Origin: an uncultured Lachnospiraceae bacterium
Lineage (GTDB): Bacteria > Bacillota > Clostridia > Lachnospirales > Lachnospiraceae
Assembly: GCA_944383765.1 (NCBI GenBank)
Contig: CALWQT010000001.1
Span: 372,001 to 436,000, forward strand
Direction: 5' to 3'
DNA: 64,000 nucleotides
Made by a program: the position numbers and the translations under genes
Notes under the pieces: model-generated
What the model saw: the letters and a program-made list of their open reading frames with translations, nothing else
Databases searched by the model: none
Told to the model about the DNA's origin: nothing
Shown: piece by piece, positions 62,949 to 64,000 of the stretch
How the letters are laid out: the number at the start of each line of letters is the position of its first letter
Numbering within the stretch: position 1 is the stretch's first letter

Positions 62949-64000
62949 TCAGTCAATCACATTCCTGATTGCCTTAGGCTGACGATAGTTCCAGGTAGAA
63001 ATCTTGATTCCGCTTCTCCGGCTGGCAGCATGAACAATCTGTCCATTTCCAATATACATGGCCACATGATTGATCGTACCGCTGCTGTTTGCATAACAGA
63101 TCAGATCACCCGGTCTCATCTCACTGGAAGAGATTGCCCTTCCGCATTTAGCCTGAGACCCGGAATAATGCGGCAGGGAAATACCAAAATGCTCCATTAC
63201 CTTCATAGTAAAACCAGAACAATCAACACCTTTAGTCAGGCTTGTCCCTCCCCAGACATATGGATTTCCCACAAACTGAAGCGCATAATTCACAATCTGC
63301 GTCCGCAGTGCCATTTCTTTATTTGCTTTTTCTTCCAAAGGAGAAAATTTGATTGCCTCCGGAAGAGCATACCGTACTTCCACATTGTTATCACGGGTGG
63401 AAATATATGCGTTATCGCTGTCTTCTGTATCCAATTCAATCTGCACCCAGCCGTCCATCTGCTGAAGTACAGGATATTTTTCTTCTTTGGAAAGTTGAGT
63501 CCATATGGTACTTTCCGTGGACGGTTCGGTGCGGACTCTCAGTCCGTCTACTTTTACCACGGCCATCAAAGAAGCTACCTGCATTGCCAAGTCCTTTGCT
63601 TCCTGTCCGGTAGCCGTATACTGAGGATCAGATGTGACATAACCTACAATGCTTCCGGAACGTATCTTATACCATTTTCCATCTTCTGACGTTTCAATGA
63701 TATCTCCTGCTGCACGGCTTGGAAGTTTTCCTATCACATTGTTCATGCCATCATCTTCCGGTGAAGAGCGGACATTCAGATAACTGGTAACCTTGGAAAT
63801 CAGAATATTCTCATACTGGTTGACTGCCATTGCCTTCAGGTCCATTTTTCTGGCTTCGTTCAGGCAATATTGTACTTCCACATATTCCGCGGACACATAC
63901 CCTTCCTCAATCTGTACCCAGCCATCCGTTTCGCCTACTACCACGTAACGTTCGTTCATCATGGCAGATCCAACAATATTAGCCGGATCCATCACAGGCT
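62949..64000 (-). CDS. NlpC/P60 cell-wall hydrolase with SH3 domains, N-terminus outside window
   Basis: At least 350 residues; the open frame continues past the right edge, so the true start, and probably a signal peptide, is not seen. Three SH3b-like repeats (GWVQIEEGYVSAEYVEV, YLNVRSSPEDDG, LRVRTEPSTEST) target the wall. The C-terminal C40 peptidase domain has the catalytic VDCSGFT, NHVAMYIG and IVHAA residues. It is probably a gamma-D-glutamyl-diamino acid endopeptidase. A terminator follows its stop. Confidence 0.93.
   Translation of the reverse strand, partial: PVMDPANIVGSAMMNERYVVVGETDGWVQIEEGYVSAEYVEVQYCLNEARKMDLKAMAVNQYENILISKVTSYLNVRSSPEDDGMNNVIGKLPSRAAGDIIETSEDGKWYKIRSGSIVGYVTSDPQYTATGQEAKDLAMQVASLMAVVKVDGLRVRTEPSTESTIWTQLSKEEKYPVLQQMDGWVQIELDTEDSDNAYISTRDNNVEVRYALPEAIKFSPLEEKANKEMALRTQIVNYALQFVGNPYVWGGTSLTKGVDCSGFTMKVMEHFGISLPHYSGSQAKCGRAISSSEMRPGDLICYANSSGTINHVAMYIGNGQIVHAASRRSGIKISTWNYRQPKAIRNVID

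Noticed and set aside
1..64000. Prophage, insertion sequence, CRISPR array or tRNA/rRNA genes
   Set aside because: I saw no transposase, integrase, regularly spaced repeats or tRNA-like T-arm sequence in a read of the window.

Overview
The window is a gene-dense stretch of moderate-GC DNA from a spore-forming, anaerobic Gram-positive bacterium, most likely a Lachnospiraceae-type clostridium of the gut. The evidence is a small acid-soluble spore protein, GerW- and YlbJ-type sporulation proteins, a PASTA-domain kinase with its PP2C phosphatase, RecU, and the clostridial gene orders yicC-gmk-rpoZ-rimO-pgsA-cinA and priA-def-fmt-yugP-rsmB-rlmN-prpC-pknB-rsgA-rpe-thiN. The species cannot be named from sequence alone. 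I saw no rRNA, tRNA, CRISPR array, prophage or insertion sequence.

Left end (1-8.7 kb). This is the accessory part and the most interesting one. A leftward operon encodes an SLC13-like anion permease, thioredoxin reductase, thioredoxin, two tandem cytosolic arylsulfate sulfotransferase paralogues, and the start of an AsrA-type anaerobic sulfite reductase subunit that runs off the window. A Crp/Fnr-family regulator is transcribed divergently. I infer a pathway that imports organic sulfate esters, moves the sulfuryl group to a thiol, releases sulfite with thioredoxin and reduces it to sulfide. That would make sulfate esters an electron sink. Each part is recognisable; the combined pathway is a hypothesis.

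Centre (8.7-40.8 kb). Mostly housekeeping: a leftward run from an M23 peptidase through rRNA/tRNA modification enzymes, a radical SAM protein, recU and pepT; coaD-rsmD; recG-fakA-asp23 divergent from rpmB; a gerW cluster; and the yicC to cinA operon. A guanine deaminase gene lies behind a guanine-class riboswitch whose terminator reuses the 3' half of the aptamer, which predicts that guanine turns the gene on. A nicotinamidase-like hydrolase, rqcH, a GT-C-like membrane protein and serS (with an unusual hairpin leader that is not a T-box) follow.

Right end (41-64 kb). A long leftward superoperon links peptidoglycan precursor synthesis (murE, murF), replication restart (priA), translation start and end processing (fmt, def), rRNA methylation (rsmB, rlmN), Ser/Thr kinase signalling (prpC, pknB), ribosome assembly (rsgA), rpe, thiN and an ECF transporter S component. 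Upstream of it are fhs, ftsK/spoIIIE, a ClpP-like TepA protease, an unknown zinc-ribbon protein and an NlpC/P60 cell-wall hydrolase cut by the window end.

Nearly all start choices below rest on visible Shine-Dalgarno sequences. Several genes are best started at internal ATG or GTG codons rather than at the longest open frame.
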